The notes under the pieces are model-generated. The model worked only from the letters and a program-made list of their open reading frames with translations, searched no databases and was not told where the DNA came from. From contig CASGHK010000024.1 in assembly GCA_949320185.1 (NCBI GenBank), positions 1 to 64,000 of the forward strand: 64,000 bases of DNA, written 5' to 3'. Positions 28,024-38,113 of this stretch are shown piece after piece. Source of the DNA: an uncultured Methanomicrobiales archaeon (GTDB lineage: Archaea > Halobacteriota > Methanomicrobia > Methanomicrobiales > Methanospirillaceae). How positions within the stretch are numbered: the stretch's first letter is position 1; each line of letters begins with the position of its first letter. Both the position numbers and the translations under genes were made by a program.

Positions 28024-29828
28024 CCCTCATGCTCGGTTCCCTCCGTGAGCACAGTGATGAAAGACTCCCTTGCTACTTGAAGGTCATCCTCCGTCGGATT
28101 GTTCTCCGCATACTGGATCTTCTCATGGACTTCGACAAGCCGCTTGAGTTGGGGACCGTACGGCCATTTTGCGAACAGTTCAGAAAGGTCTCTGGGCGTT
28201 TCGGACCTGAGATGGAGGTCGGGGTGCCTTGCATCCATCTCGAAGACGAGTCGTCGATACGTCTCCTTAATCGTTGCACGTCCGTCGATGCGCCCATCGA
28301 CGGTCATGACAACCGTGTCCGCTATGGAATTCGCTTCCTCGAGAGACGGGAGAGGAGGAGGTTCGAAGGTGATCTCCGGCACATTAACCGTAATAACGGT
28401 GGCAACAGGCTCTTCTTCGGGCCGCTTCTTTCGCAGGAAAAAAATCGAGCCGATTATCGCACCTCCAAACCCAAACAGATAGACGATTGAAGTGAGCCAC
28501 TCCAGGTGCTGTGGGATGTCTACGGTGACGGAGGGGGATGTCGAGCCGGCGAGAGGAAGATCATCCGACTCGAACCACGCTGTCAGCGTCCTCGTTCCGG
28601 TGGGCAGAGGCCCAGTGGAGATCGAGAACTCCCCGTCATCCCCCGTGAAACCCGTCTCTAACGAGGTTCGACCGTCGACGTTGACATACACTCGTGCTCC
28701 CCGAACAGGGACACCAGTCTGAGTAACCAAGCGTCCGGATCCAATAGCGACCCACGTTCCGTTCAACGAGACAACCCTGGCATCAAGGGAGATGGAAGTA
28801 TTTGTCATGTCGACGGTGAAGTTCGTGACTTTTGACAACATCGTGTCGAGAGATGCGTACGCTGTATGGGTGCCGGCCCTCCCCTTCTCGATCCGGAATG
28901 GGATCGAGAAACGCCTATTTGCATCCGATAGAGCGCCCCCGATCAGGTGACCATCAACGAACACATCGACGCGAGTCCCTTCGGCTGCCAGGACAGTCCC
29001 ATTCAATCCCAGAGTGTCCCCGTATGTCCCATTTGATGGGAAGACACCCAGGATGAGCGCTGATGGAGGAAGGCAGAGGACAGATTGGGAAGCGCACCAT
29101 TCGTCTTGGATCTCCCGGATTTTTTCAGGGATCATCTTCTGACGCTGTTCCTGCTCCGTATCGATTTCATCCAGGATTTCCTTGAAATACCGTACCGATT
29201 GTTCAAACCGCTCTGTATCCAGTCCATAACTCCGGGAGATATTGATGATCTCGGAAGAGCGTGCGGCATACTCCTGGTAATTCCACCGGATGCTTGAGCG
29301 GAGCTCCTCTCCTCGAACTTCTACGGACTTTAGGCCGGATACATTCCCGTTTTTTAGGGATATCGCCTGCTCGGCCATCAGTTCGTCATAGGACCCTCGC
29401 TGTTCAACAAGCTCGCGAAGCGACCATAAGACAGCGTTGTTCTCGTCCTGAAACTTCCCGATTTGTGTATCCTTCAGGGCGAACTGAGCGACAAGATCGG
29501 AGAGTGACTGCCCGGACAGAGTAAACTGCTCAATACCGTCATCGGCTGATTCAAAGTCGCGATCCTTAATAGTCTGGACGATTGGGCCAGAGAGGTTCAG
29601 ACACATTGCCCATTCATTGAGAACGAGCGAGGCGTCGGTTCGGGTCAGGTTACCAGTCGCGAGTAGATCCTGATGGAATCCTGTCACCGATGAATCTCGA
29701 GCAGTGTACAGTACGGAGTCTTCCCCACTAGAAACAGAGACGATGAACGCGCCTGCGAGGACCCAGACCATCACCAGTAAGGCAATTCTGTCCACCAGGA
29801 CCTCACTTGATGTCGAACGAGATGTCAT
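28020..29828 (-). CDS. Membrane protein with extracytoplasmic coiled-coil/Ig-like repeats and C-terminal DUF4129-like domain
   Basis: N-terminal TM, TFTGDDGEFSISTGPLPTG Ig-like carboxypeptidase-regulatory-type repeat, TM, then ATIKETYRRLVFEMDARHPDLHLRSETPRDL (DUF4129-like). Confidence 0.8.
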   Translation of the reverse strand: MTSRSTSSEVLVDRIALLVMVWVLAGAFIVSVSSGEDSVLYTARDSSVTGFHQDLLATGNLTRTDASLVLNEWAMCLNLSGPIVQTIKDRDFESADDGIEQFTLSGQSLSDLVAQFALKDTQIGKFQDENNAVLWSLRELVEQRGSYDELMAEQAISLKNGNVSGLKSVEVRGEELRSSIRWNYQEYAARSSEIINISRSYGLDTERFEQSVRYFKEILDEIDTEQEQRQKMIPEKIREIQDEWCASQSVLCLPPSALILGVFPSNGTYGDTLGLNGTVLAAEGTRVDVFVDGHLIGGALSDANRRFSIPFRIEKGRAGTHTAYASLDTMLSKVTNFTVDMTNTSISLDARVVSLNGTWVAIGSGRLVTQTGVPVRGARVYVNVDGRTSLETGFTGDDGEFSISTGPLPTGTRTLTAWFESDDLPLAGSTSPSVTVDIPQHLEWLTSIVYLFGFGGAIIGSIFFLRKKRPEEEPVATVITVNVPEITFEPPPLPSLEEANSIADTVVMTVDGRIDGRATIKETYRRLVFEMDARHPDLHLRSETPRDLSELFAKWPYGPQLKRLVEVHEKIQYAENNPTEDDLQVARESFITVLTEGTEHEG

Positions 29829-30088
29829 TGAGAGAGCAACCCCATGATACGGTTTGCCACGATGTAGCCGAAGATAAGGATTCCTCCGGCAGCCAGGTAC
29901 TTCATTCGGCGAAGGTGGTCGGGCTGCAGCGATGAGGTGTCGATCAGGATGACAATGACCAGGAGACCGATCAAAGCCATCACGAAGAAGACCTCGAGGT
30001 CGAGCGTCCCCACAATCAGCATGAGCCCCACTATGACCATCATCCAGGTGATGAAGACCGCTGACGAGAGACCTCGCTTTCTGTTCAT
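29825..30088 (-). CDS. Small membrane protein, first gene of MoxR operon
   Basis: 87 aa, about three hydrophobic segments; ATGA overlap with the next gene. Confidence 0.65.
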   Translation of the reverse strand: MNRKRGLSSAVFITWMMVIVGLMLIVGTLDLEVFFVMALIGLLVIVILIDTSSLQPDHLRRMKYLAAGGILIFGYIVANRIMGLLSQ

Positions 30089-30398
30089 GTCTGACTCATA
30101 GATGCCCCCACGTATTCTTATCTATTGCTGTTGGAGTTCTGGACTGGACCCTGTGATAGCTGACTTGAGGCGTCACGGTCACGATCGGAGGATAATCGGT
30201 TGAGTGGATGCTCATTCACCTGCTCTGTTGTGTCTCGAAAATACGACTGTCAACGGATTCGGAACCAGCCAATCATTTGGGACAGATGATCATACCGGGC
30301 CAATGCCTGGCGAAGGGTCCTCTCATTCTCTGATCGGCTAGAAATGGATACTGCCTTGGTCCATTGCGCCGATTTCTCGATCATCGGTTGGGACGCGA

Positions 30399-31757
30399 TC
30401 ACTGGTCGCACATTCTTCGTTGAACACCGATTATTGCCCGGACGTTCAGGATATAACAGAGGACGTACATGAACGCCATCGTGAAAGAATAGACATAGAT
30501 GGTCGCGACAGCAGTCAATCCGAGAGTGTAGGAGATGTAAAACCCCCCGACGACGAGCAGGGTGCGACTCGCATCCCAGGCCAGTTCCCAGTTGTTGTAA
30601 CCGTATACTTCGAGCCGATTGGTCGAGGAGACCACGAACTGCGCGAGAACCATGACGCTCAGAGGAATGATGAAGATGCCGGCGTCTTTCCACGCACTCC
30701 CGAAGACGAGTGGGAAGATGACAGGGAACGCGATCGCGGCAACGGTGATCACAGGGGCACCGAATACGAAGAGCCTGCGGGTAGTCTTCCGGTACAGCCC
30801 GAGGATCTCCTGTGGTTTAGTTCGTAGCAGTTCGGAACTTTCCCCATAGAATACCTGTGCAATGGAGCTTGAGATTAGAGAGATGGGCATCACCAGCATT
30901 GAATAACTCAGGGAAAAATAACCCACAATCTGAAAACCGAACAGGGTCGATATCAGGAGCGTCGGGGCCTGTAATGATAACTCATTTATCAGACCGGATG
31001 GGACGGAGAAGATAGGAAACCGTTTATATTTCAGGGCGGTGTCGATCAGTCTCTGTCGTTGCAGTGTTCGGGCCCTTGATACGAGTCTCGGGGTGATCAA
31101 ACCACCCAGGACACCGATTCCGATTGCCAGCGCACAGAATTCCCCGAAGATCAACCCGAATGAACCGAGTCCGAGCAGCCCCAGGGCGATCTTACTGACC
31201 GATCCGGATACACTCTGGAAGACTCCGGCTCGCGCGATCTGTCCGTACCCTCTTTCACGAAGCACCCAGTGAGTTACAATCCCAAAGGAGGACAAGAATA
31301 GAAAATATACACCAAGCAACCAGAAGTGCGGAGTTAGAAAACCCAGGTTCAGGCTCGCGGAGATCGAATCACCGAACACAACCAGTACGAACAGGAGCAC
31401 GAGCGTCATCACCCCTGTGATCGTAACAGAAAGGATCATGAGGTGCTCCGCTTCTTCGTCTGTCTCCGCCATCGGCACCGGGGTGTCGTACCGCAACGTA
31501 CTCAGGACAATCAGGATCGACAGAACCGAGGAGAAAATCGCGAGAGTCCCGTATTCCGCCGGCGGATAGATGCGCGTGAGAATCGGAACAAAGATCACTT
31601 TGAGTACCTGGGAGAGGGCTGTGCCGCTGCCTATGATCAGGACTCCTCGAAGAATAGGATCAGACGAAAGAAACGCGACGATCCGTTCTTTCATGACCGA
31701 GTATCTCGAACCAGGTTGGATCATTTTACGTATCATGAATGAAGGATCCTTCGCCAC
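30399..31757 (-). CDS. Oligosaccharide flippase (Wzx-like)
   Basis: VPILTRIYPPAEYGTLAIFSSV motif; multi-TM; paralogous to 921-2450. Confidence 0.9.
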   Translation of the reverse strand: MAKDPSFMIRKMIQPGSRYSVMKERIVAFLSSDPILRGVLIIGSGTALSQVLKVIFVPILTRIYPPAEYGTLAIFSSVLSILIVLSTLRYDTPVPMAETDEEAEHLMILSVTITGVMTLVLLFVLVVFGDSISASLNLGFLTPHFWLLGVYFLFLSSFGIVTHWVLRERGYGQIARAGVFQSVSGSVSKIALGLLGLGSFGLIFGEFCALAIGIGVLGGLITPRLVSRARTLQRQRLIDTALKYKRFPIFSVPSGLINELSLQAPTLLISTLFGFQIVGYFSLSYSMLVMPISLISSSIAQVFYGESSELLRTKPQEILGLYRKTTRRLFVFGAPVITVAAIAFPVIFPLVFGSAWKDAGIFIIPLSVMVLAQFVVSSTNRLEVYGYNNWELAWDASRTLLVVGGFYISYTLGLTAVATIYVYSFTMAFMYVLCYILNVRAIIGVQRRMCDQ

Positions 31758-32487
31758 CGTTCACACTCCAAAGGTTAACTGTCGGTTTAATACATATTTC
31801 GAATACATTGTCTCGATTAAAAACGTCGTCCCTCGACTCGGCTTTCAGGGTTGTATCCAGGTCGCCAACCCATCAGGATCCTTCAGAGAGGTCTGATCTG
31901 CAGTATTGCATGGACGACGCTCAGCCCAGTTCAGTCCTTACTTTTTCGCCCACACTCCCATTCTCTTCCATATGCTTCATTTTCGGTAAAGAATCATCGG
32001 GTTATCACCGCTGCAGGTGGAAAAATAAACCGTGACCGGTTCCGACAGAAGTCGTCTTGATGGAGTCTCGCTCCGACGATGTGTCAGGTTTCAATTCATG
32101 GATTTCAGTCCTACACAGGGCTCTCACTGAAGACCGGGGATTTCCATCATCTACTGGTTTTTTTCATGACTTCTTGGCGGCAGGGACTGAGCGGAGATGA
32201 CCACACAAGAGGGGTTTTGCCCTTATCCCCACGGACAGAATGAATGGGTCACAACACTACGTTTGTTCAGACCCATCAGAACCCGGACTCTTTCGCAGAG
32301 AGTTATGACAGGACTACTTTCCTCCGATCAATTCAGAGGGTGCTCAGGCACGGGTCGAAGGATTGAATAACTCTGGGGGAGAAGGGAGGTATCTGGGACT
32401 CCGTTCGATACCAGGTCAATTCGTTCCTCGATATGGATAGCGCATGAATCCGTTAATCCTGACACCCGTCCTGAATCCGGAGGCCCG

Positions 32488-34455
32488 ATGAACCCGGTGC
32501 CATTCCTTCGTATTGCACTATCGAAGATCAGAGCTCTGCTGATTGATATATTTGCCACGAAATATCATCTCCTGTTATTCACTGGCACTGTTATTGGCAT
32601 CGTTGTTTCAGTTCTTATGAAACGGCCCGACTACACCGTCAGGGCGCTGATCTTTATTATCCCCGCAGCAGTCGTCTCCGTCCTTATATACTGGATCTAC
32701 AGAGGCAGGATACAGATCGAGGAGGCGCTTTTCACCAGAGAGGTGAAGAAAGAGACGCATTTGATAATTTTTTCCCTGATATTTAGTGTATCACTAATTT
32801 CTCTTCTTTTCGCTCCATACCGGCCCTGGTATTACCTTCTTCTCCTCGTTGTGCTCTATTGTCTCATCTTTCTTCAGATCGCCGGATCCAATCCAAACCC
32901 ATTCATCATCCTCTCTGAACTCAGCTGCGTCATGGGTAATCTGATCTTTGGATTGCATTTTAAATATCCTCTCTTTTTTGGATATACGGATATCATTCCA
33001 CACCTGTATCTCTCGAAGATCACATATCTATCGTCGCATATAATCCCCATCGATCTCGACAACACCTATGCAAACTTTCCGCTCTTTCATATAAATGTTG
33101 CAATCGGAAAGAGCATTCTTGGAGTTGACATCAGGATCGCATTCATCCTTCTCACATCGCTTGCATTTATCAGCCTGATCTGGTTAGTGTACCTTCTCGC
33201 CAATGAGATTCACCCGAATGTCCAGCTCTCATTGCTCATCAGTCTTGTCTTTGCATGCACACCCGCAGTGATAACGTATTCAACCTACGTGGTGACCCGT
33301 GTGATGGCCTTTATCGGGTTCGCATATCTCCTGTTCCTGGCGCAGAAGCGGATGAGAACCTCGATGAAAGCTCAATTCTCCGTGCTGATCATCATCATCT
33401 CGGTGTACATAATTCTCGTCCACCAGGTCTCCATTTTACAGATCATGCCATTGCTTCTCCTTTTGTTCGCCCTGGAACTCTTTGTCAATGACCTGGTCTC
33501 AATGCGACCTGACGTCCTGGCACTCATTACGGTTACGTTCTCCGCGTACTGGGTTTTTGTCTCCACCGTCATGTCAGAGATCATACTGACGAAGACCGAG
33601 TCCATCGGCACCGCCGAGATCACCCAGGTGCGGTCTTCGGTACAGGCAGGAAATGAATATATATTCCTATGGAATAATATCGACACGACGGTCACCGTCC
33701 TTTTAGTCCTCTTAGGTATCGGGTATCTTCTCTGGACGTACAGGGCGAAGTATGCCTCGGTGCTTGGGTTCTTTGCTCTTATCATGACCCCTCTCCGGTT
33801 CCCCAGTCCGTTGACCGCGTCGAGCCTCGCGATGATCACGTTTCGAACGGACCGGTTCGAACTCCTGCTAGCCCCATTCTATGCGATCGTCATTGGGGCA
33901 GGGTTCGTCTCGCTGTTTCATACCCTGAACAGAAACGCGGTGATGAGAAAGGTTGCACCTATCTGCTGCCTGCTCGTCTTCTCTTTCCTCTGTGCATCCG
34001 CACTCACCGGGGGCAATTCCTCGGACTGCGTGGACATCATTTCAAATGAGAGCAGGGTTTACTTCACGGATTCTGAGATGAAAGCCTTCGATTTTATCAC
34101 GAATAAGGTGACCTTCGGTTCCACGATCACGTCGGACCTGTACGCAGGTCGGATGTTCGAGAATCATCTGTTCAGTGGAACGCAAGCGTTGCAGCTCCCA
34201 TATTTTAATAAAAAAGATTCCCTATCGTCGCCGGAAAATTACACGTTCTCCGAGGGACTGCTCATCATGAGGAATCAGGAGTTCTTGAAGAACGGATTGC
34301 GATTCGATTCAGCGAGTGTGGATTACGGTGACACCATCTATCCCACTGAAAAAAATATCCAGAATTTTCGGCATATGGAAGAGGAATCGAACAAGGTTTA
34401 CGATAACAGGGACGTCTACATCCTCACGAATGAAAATTCTGTAATTCGCCGTTAA
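32488..34455 (+). CDS. Large multi-TM protein, GT-C-like/DUF2206-like membrane protein
   Basis: Many TM segments, then a C-terminal extracytoplasmic domain; sits in the glycan island. Confidence 0.65.
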   Translation: MNPVPFLRIALSKIRALLIDIFATKYHLLLFTGTVIGIVVSVLMKRPDYTVRALIFIIPAAVVSVLIYWIYRGRIQIEEALFTREVKKETHLIIFSLIFSVSLISLLFAPYRPWYYLLLLVVLYCLIFLQIAGSNPNPFIILSELSCVMGNLIFGLHFKYPLFFGYTDIIPHLYLSKITYLSSHIIPIDLDNTYANFPLFHINVAIGKSILGVDIRIAFILLTSLAFISLIWLVYLLANEIHPNVQLSLLISLVFACTPAVITYSTYVVTRVMAFIGFAYLLFLAQKRMRTSMKAQFSVLIIIISVYIILVHQVSILQIMPLLLLLFALELFVNDLVSMRPDVLALITVTFSAYWVFVSTVMSEIILTKTESIGTAEITQVRSSVQAGNEYIFLWNNIDTTVTVLLVLLGIGYLLWTYRAKYASVLGFFALIMTPLRFPSPLTASSLAMITFRTDRFELLLAPFYAIVIGAGFVSLFHTLNRNAVMRKVAPICCLLVFSFLCASALTGGNSSDCVDIISNESRVYFTDSEMKAFDFITNKVTFGSTITSDLYAGRMFENHLFSGTQALQLPYFNKKDSLSSPENYTFSEGLLIMRNQEFLKNGLRFDSASVDYGDTIYPTEKNIQNFRHMEEESNKVYDNRDVYILTNENSVIRR

Positions 34456-34780
34456 TTGAGGATAGAACACCATATATCAACAGATCCTTTGGGATATTCA
34501 AAAAGCGATCCGTGGGGGGAGGCACCAACATCTCATCGTTTCCTGGTTCAACGAGGAAACCGACAACAGCAGGTCCGCACCCCATAACCGGATCTTCTCC
34601 TTGAACTTGATGGCATAAATCACCCAACGACTGAATGAACCGCCAAGCCTCATGTAATCCGTAGCACTTGCAGGTACCTGGACTGGCAGTAATACCCGTT
34701 CCCGCTAATAACGACCAATTTCAATATTTCAAGGAGTCGATCAGGAGCTCTTTAATTATGTTCGTGTCGAGTCTCTTTGA

Positions 34781-35950
34781 ATGCTCAAGTACCTGATGGT
34801 AACCAGCAGTGGGCTCGAGAGTGGCGTTATAAAAAAAGCCTTTACTCAGGTGTCTGGGCTCAATTCTTTGGGGCTGCAATCGGAACTGGTCATCATCAGT
34901 GACCAAAACTTCCCGGATTTATCGGGGTCCGAATCATTCGTACGGATCGTTTCTTATGAAACACTGGACAGGCGCGACTTTTTCGGGAGACTGCGTCGTA
35001 TCGCCCGCCTCAGGAAAGAGATTCGGAGGATCATCCACACCCTGGGACCGTCCGATCTTTTATATCACCGTGGGCTCGAGCTGCATCTGTCGTACTATCC
35101 CTTCGCGTTCTTCAAACACCGAAATCGGTGCAAGATAATCTCGGAGCACCAGAGTATCGAGGTCCGACAGCGGTTGCTGTATGGCTCATACCTCTCTGCG
35201 ATTATTGCCCTGGTTGCAGGAGGAATCATTACGGGTCAGACAGATGGGATTATTGGCGTCACCGATGAGATCACATCGTACTGGAGCCGGAGGCTCTTCT
35301 GTCGCAAGATCCCCCATATTACCATACCCAATGGCTTCGATGTACGGTCTGTCCGCATTCGAACCCCCCCCAGCGGGGATTCGACAGATCTTCACCTCCT
35401 CTTCGTCGGGAATGTCAGCAGGTGGCACGGGCTCGATCGCCTCATCCGTGGGATCGCACGTTACCGGGGATCGATTCGCGTTCACCTTCATATCGTTGGC
35501 GATGGTGACGAACTTCAGAACCTTCAGGAATTAGCCAGGGTGATCGCCCCCGGGTCCCCTGTATATTTCCATGGAAATTACATCGGATCTCAGCTTGATC
35601 CGGTCTTTGATGAGTGCGATGTCGCGATCGGGAGTCTCGGAGTTCACCGGCAGGGACTCGCGCAAGCATCATCACTGAAGGTCAGGGAGTACTGCTCGCG
35701 AGGCATACCGTTCGTCCTCTCAAATCAGGACCCGGACTTTCCGGATTCCTTCGAATACTGTCTCCATCTTGAACCGACTGACGAACCGGTTGACGTGGTG
35801 GAGATTGTCACCTTCGCCTCCCGAATGCGGAACAGACCTTTGCATCCCGAGAAAATGCGATCCTTTGCCGAAAAGAACCTTGATTGGAGCGTGAAGACAG
35901 TAAAAACATTCACCTTCCTTGAAACGATGCATCCCCAGACCAGCCGATAG
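34781..35950 (+). CDS. Glycosyltransferase family 4 (GT-B)
   Basis: PHITIPNGFDVRSVR, LLFVGNVSRWHGLDRLIRGIARY, LHIVGDGDELQNLQEL motifs. Confidence 0.9.
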   Translation: MLKYLMVTSSGLESGVIKKAFTQVSGLNSLGLQSELVIISDQNFPDLSGSESFVRIVSYETLDRRDFFGRLRRIARLRKEIRRIIHTLGPSDLLYHRGLELHLSYYPFAFFKHRNRCKIISEHQSIEVRQRLLYGSYLSAIIALVAGGIITGQTDGIIGVTDEITSYWSRRLFCRKIPHITIPNGFDVRSVRIRTPPSGDSTDLHLLFVGNVSRWHGLDRLIRGIARYRGSIRVHLHIVGDGDELQNLQELARVIAPGSPVYFHGNYIGSQLDPVFDECDVAIGSLGVHRQGLAQASSLKVREYCSRGIPFVLSNQDPDFPDSFEYCLHLEPTDEPVDVVEIVTFASRMRNRPLHPEKMRSFAEKNLDWSVKTVKTFTFLETMHPQTSR

Positions 35951-36208
35951 GTGATCTCGTCGATACAGGATGGTCGGTAAAAAAACAGTGAACAATATGC
36001 AGCAACCTGATCCGAACGTGGAATCAATACAAGCCCGAAAGAACCCTGAGATTCGATTACCAGGACGGCGTTCCTCTGTGCGCCCCTCAAGAACCGGGAC
36101 CCATCTCTGGTTCGTCCGGTTTGGATGTACCGAGTGATGACGGTTATAAGCTCATGCAGGGACCGAAGTGAGTCTTCCCATTGACGATGATAAGTGGGAA
36201 CGGTCTCA

Positions 36209-37312
36209 TTATGAGACCTCCGATGGAGGTGCGTACCACTTGAGCATCTCGTTCTGGAATACCGATTCGTCCAGGCTTTCTGGATAGTGCTCGACGAACC
36301 ATATAAGAAAGCCGGTTACATTGATCTTATCACTCAACACCCGCTGGCGTTTGCGGCGCCATGCTTCCTTGCTGGTCTGATCGTTTAACAAACCAACTGC
36401 CATATCAAGGGCCATCTTACTGTCCGCGCTATTGTATAGCAGACCGTATTTCTCCTCGAGTTCGATAAAATTCCCCATATCCTCCTGTCCAACAAAGGAG
36501 TTGCACCGAACAGCGGGAGTCCCCAACAGCGCTGCCTCAGTGGACATCGTCTGCGAGTCACCAACGAAGAGTCGCGCGTAATAGAGCATGTGATGAATCT
36601 TTTCGGGGGAGATGGTGATCCGGTACGGTTCCAGTTCGGTGGGAAGAGGAGACTCGGAAGAGATGTACACGCGTGCATGCTGTTCGAGCCTGGAAACGAG
36701 CCGAACCTTCTCCTCGAGTGAGAAACCGCTCTTAGCCACATCGTGCATAGCCTGCCACGCGACGAATCGGCACAGCACGAAGGATGAGTCAACAGACTCT
36801 CCTAAATCATCGAGTACCGATGGATCGGGGGAAAAATATTCTGGATGAAGGTACGCAAGTTCGATATAGCCCTCGTATTTTTTGTGTTTATGTCCGAAGT
36901 CCTTGCGAAAACTGGTCGGAGTGAGAATGGCGTCTGCAAATGGGACGAACAGCATGTGTTCATAAGGAGAAGGTTCGCTATCGTCCAGGGCAAGATACGG
37001 TCTTCGCATGAGGGCGGAGACATGTGCCGCCCTTATCGAACCGAATCCCAGGAATATATCGGGCTTGAATTCACGTACCGCGAGGTACATCCTGAGATCG
37101 AGAATCGGTATTTTGATCATTTTCTCCGCGATAGAACGCCCGTAGTTTCCGATCTTCGTATACGAAAAACCATACAGGTCGAGCAACCGGTATGAGATGT
37201 CCTTCTCGCTCGCTGTGATCAACACTTCGTGTCCACGACTCTCCATCTCCCAGACAAAATGTTTGAAATAATGGACGTGAGCCGGATGATTGATGTCAAC
37301 AACAATCCTCAT
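36209..37312 (-). CDS. DUF354 domain-containing protein (UDP-GlcNAc 2-epimerase/GT-B-like)
   Basis: MRIVVDINHPAHVHYFKHFVWEMESRGHEVLITA and LFVGDSQTMSTEAALLGTPAVR. Confidence 0.9.
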   Translation of the reverse strand: MRIVVDINHPAHVHYFKHFVWEMESRGHEVLITASEKDISYRLLDLYGFSYTKIGNYGRSIAEKMIKIPILDLRMYLAVREFKPDIFLGFGSIRAAHVSALMRRPYLALDDSEPSPYEHMLFVPFADAILTPTSFRKDFGHKHKKYEGYIELAYLHPEYFSPDPSVLDDLGESVDSSFVLCRFVAWQAMHDVAKSGFSLEEKVRLVSRLEQHARVYISSESPLPTELEPYRITISPEKIHHMLYYARLFVGDSQTMSTEAALLGTPAVRCNSFVGQEDMGNFIELEEKYGLLYNSADSKMALDMAVGLLNDQTSKEAWRRKRQRVLSDKINVTGFLIWFVEHYPESLDESVFQNEMLKWYAPPSEVS

Positions 37313-38112
37313 AGCGAACCGGGTATCTCCATGAATAATGCTTCGAGTTCCGAACGGGTGGGATAACTGATTAATACTGCACGCTTTCTTCCGTGGTAGA
37401 CAAAGAGACTGCCGGCAGCAAGTGCCGAGGCATTTCCATCGTAATACCCGGTCCTGAAGTCCAGAAGGCGACCGGCGCCGCCGCAGGCGATGACCGGGAT
37501 ATCGACGAGATCGGCGATCATCCTGGTCAGTGGAACGTCATAACCGGTCATCAATCCGTCGTTATCGATGGAGGTGATCATGATCTCACCTGCGCCGAGC
37601 GCTTCCATCTCCTGAGCCAGCTGTGCGGGATTACGCCCCGTCGGCTGGCATCCACAGTGACTGAAGACCTCGTATCGCCCATCAGGCCTTCGTCGAGCAT
37701 CGATGGAAACGATGATGCTCTGGCTTCCGAATGTCTCACTTGCAGACCGTACGAGTTCGGGGTTAAGAACCGCGTCCGTGTTTATGGCAACCTTTTCGAC
37801 CCCTGCGTTGAAGAGCCGGTGAATATCATCGATTGATCGGATTCCTCCACCGTACGTCAATGGCATCAGACACTCTCGAGATATTCGGGCCACCATGTCG
37901 AACGGAATCGGGTTCTTTTTCAACCGACCGAATAAACCTCGCTTCCTGGAAGCCATGATATCGAGAAAAACGAGCTCGTCTGCCTCTTTGTCGTTGAATA
38001 TCCTTACGGCATTAATTGGATCTCCGATATATCTCGGGCTCTCGAACTCAGTCGTCTTCACCAGGCCGTCGTCCCTCAGAAGGAGACATGGGATTACACG
38101 GGGTCGAAACAT
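37309..38112 (-). CDS. HisF-like ammonia-synthase subunit of a sugar amidotransferase (WbuZ/HisF2)
   Basis: HisF fold, but the N-terminal catalytic CLD motif reads PCLLLRDDGLVKTTEF; adjacent to HisH-like and WbpG-like genes. Confidence 0.9.
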   Translation of the reverse strand: MFRPRVIPCLLLRDDGLVKTTEFESPRYIGDPINAVRIFNDKEADELVFLDIMASRKRGLFGRLKKNPIPFDMVARISRECLMPLTYGGGIRSIDDIHRLFNAGVEKVAINTDAVLNPELVRSASETFGSQSIIVSIDARRRPDGRYEVFSHCGCQPTGRNPAQLAQEMEALGAGEIMITSIDNDGLMTGYDVPLTRMIADLVDIPVIACGGAGRLLDFRTGYYDGNASALAAGSLFVYHGRKRAVLISYPTRSELEALFMEIPGSL

Positions 38113-38113
38113 A

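Noticed and set aside
30250-30693. 147-aa minus-strand ORF overlapping the end of the flippase gene
   Set aside because: Out-of-frame overlap with the flippase; low-complexity Arg/His/Ser translation.
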